Shown here: positions 6,301-6,587 of the stretch, piece by piece
Position numbering within the stretch: the first letter of the stretch is position 1
Layout: every line of letters starts with the position of its first letter
NCBI GenBank assembly: GCA_002422865.1
Contig: DITN01000058.1
Location: forward strand, 1 to 6,587
Direction: 5' to 3'
Length of the DNA: 6,587 bases
Source: Bacteroidetes bacterium UBA6183
GTDB lineage: Bacteria > Bacteroidota > Bacteroidia > UKL13-3
Made by a program: the position numbers and the translations under genes
Notes under the pieces: generated by a model
The model's database searches: none
What the model saw: only the letters and a program-made list of their open reading frames with translations
What the model was told of the DNA's origin: nothing

Positions 6301-6587
6301 CACACCGCATTAGGTCCACTTAAAATGGGCACCGGAGTAGGGTTGATGGTGATGTTTTTGATAACGGTAGAATCACAACTAAAGGTATTGGTTTGTCTTA
6401 CACTTACTGTTCCAACACCTGCCACACCCCAAAGTACATTAATTAAAGTATCGTTTAAAGTTGAGGTAATCGTACCACCTGTAACATTCCACACATAAGT
6501 AGCACCTGCCACAAATCGTGCAGTGTAGGTGGTTGTCTTTCGCTCACACACTGCATCAGGTCCACTTAAAATGGGTACCGGAGTAGG
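3120..6587 (-). CDS. Giant T9SS-secreted surface protein with PKD/Ig-like repeats (5' end missing)
   Basis: The frame stays open to the right edge, so the start and signal peptide lie outside. The visible 1155 residues end at TAG 3122-3120. From the first visible residue come eleven Ig/PKD-like repeats of about 79-85 residues, to about residue 895. Each has a 'P-x-P-x-I-x-G' linker, a Cys, a core Trp, an 'NGGTI'-like turn, a second Trp in most, and a (G/S)CD(S/T) motif. A classical PKD domain follows at about 897-980 (YNWNFDNGS at 931-939), then a second PKD-like segment at about 985-1065. The last ~88 residues are the gliding-motility-associated C-terminal domain, starting VFVPNAFTPNGDGSNDFF. 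This class is exported by the type IX system and anchored at or released from the cell surface; a role in adhesion or gliding is inferred from architecture. The conserved Cys pair per repeat suggests disulfides, as expected outside the cytoplasm. No enzymatic domain is visible in this part. Confidence 0.92.
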   Translation of the reverse strand, partial: PTPVPILSGPDAVCERKTTTYTARFVAGATYVWNVTGGTITSTLNDTLINVLWGVAGVGTVSVRQTNTFSCDSTVIKNITINPTPVPILSGPNAVCERKTTTFTARFVAGATYVWNVTGGTITSTLNDTLINVLWGVAGAGTVSVRQTNAFSCDSTVIKNITINPTPVPILSGPNAVCEYALTTFTARFVAGATYAWNVTGGTITTALNDTLIRVLWAQAGVGTVSVRQTNTFGCDSTTVKNITIHGKPVATITGDTNICERNLRQYFTSSTANATYNWGVVNGSIVAANDTIITINWPTSGQGLVQLIKTNQYGCDTSAALPTVIMPRPQPFIEGDNEVCSYKTKTYSTHSRNLHTYKWFVNGGTILGTDTDTLLRVNWTAATTGKVILIITNELGCDTVEIRDININPTPLPIITGNTATCAYKQYSYSTAYQMGNTYNWSITGGTINTNRDSIIYVTWNDTTAGIVRLTVTNLFTCDSSVQLPINISPTPIALVSGGNIVCAYNTETYTANTINVSRYKWTVTNGTIVGVDSNASVNIRWGNQSSGAVTLRVVSIFGCDSSITFPVIINPTPLPQISGPDSVCQNAAYWYSSPFTPTNGYFWTCNGGTIITNQDSTVLVRWGNAGMGSLKLLEATLLGCDSLDIVYVNIIGRPTPVIKGLQSLCEKTKAVYTVNKSANTLWQTNGGVIRNINDTTIEVDWNTNGNFIVFVTQRNSFGCDTTISYPVTVNPKPVVSITGPDNVCQYSTHHWFTQRNGITYQWNISGGNIISASNDTVVTAKMGNQPFAALQLRVVNNFGCDTTVYKNITLRNAPSAPIIGDSIACNNVIPHTYQTVPEINHNYLWQATTGLILNNNNESNVDVSWNKTGFNTLSLYVINNSTSCDTTLYKTIYVDSMVKPTINLSRSFGCVPFQVSFSADNTTGLGYQYNWNFDNGSASTTANQNITYQTPGNFNVRLIVTNKNGCKDTANAPVVGNKRPLASADYVRTGDRIYVEEDTVQFINNSVGGNRYIWEIVTVKTDTAFETASSFSTPGRYKIKLAAKDTLTGCEDSTSLMIDVRVRESVFVPNAFTPNGDGSNDFFKIGIENITAFEIIIANRWGEIIFTSTDPRFEWDGTFKGQPCQTDTYVYLVNATGYHGKNFSIKGNVTLLR
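5853..6587 (-). repeat. Near-identical 246-bp coding tandem repeats (three copies, first cut by edge)
   Basis: Within the surface-protein gene, three units follow with an exact 246-base (82-codon) period: 6345-6587 (three bases cut off), 6099-6344 and 5853-6098. By hand, the first two differ at about 20 of 243 bases but at only about four residues. The third is clearly more diverged. The remaining eight repeats share the fold but not the DNA sequence. Further copies may continue beyond the right edge. Confidence 0.88.

Noticed and set aside
3148..6498. Plus-strand and minor minus-strand open frames opposite or within the large gene
   Set aside because: All overlap the strongly supported repeat/PKD/sorting-domain protein in other frames and look like shadows of it.

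Overview
The window looks like a chromosomal segment of a Bacteroidota bacterium. The strongest evidence is the large surface protein filling the right half. It ends in the type B sorting domain of the type IX secretion system (gliding motility-associated C-terminal domain), which is a hallmark of that phylum. Low-GC DNA and the lack of clear Shine-Dalgarno sequences before the starts fit the same assignment. No species can be named from the sequence alone.

Layout, left to right. Bases 1-174 are the end of an IS3-type insertion sequence, with the first 35 codons of its OrfA transposase on the minus strand. This element cuts a DUF262 (GmrSD-type) gene, of which only the N-terminal ~126 codons remain (175-554, minus). 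Bases 555-1274 hold no convincing gene; from about 814 they consist of patches of a repeat family rich in 'accacagaggcac'-like sequence. A complete dinD-like gene (DNA-damage-inducible protein D) occupies 1275-2111 on the minus strand, with a perfect 9-bp palindrome about 100 bp upstream. Bases 2112-3119 are again gene-free. They hold more repeat patches (2321-2448), a strong stem-loop (2650-2679), and two tandem copies of a ~200-bp element (2711-3090). From 3120 to the right edge, on the minus strand, runs the 3' part (1155 codons visible, 5' end missing) of a giant secreted protein. It has eleven ~82-residue PKD/Ig-like repeats, one or two PKD domains and the sorting domain.

All genes lie on the minus strand, but they are separated by long repeat-rich gaps and do not look like an operon. 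The left part has the character of an eroded accessory region: an IS-broken nuclease-family gene of a kind often found in defence islands, a damage-response gene, and many interspersed repeats. The right part is a surface or adhesion locus. I found no clear new multi-gene system. The most unusual structure is in the intergenic repeats, where small triloop hairpins keep pairing while their stem sequence changes.
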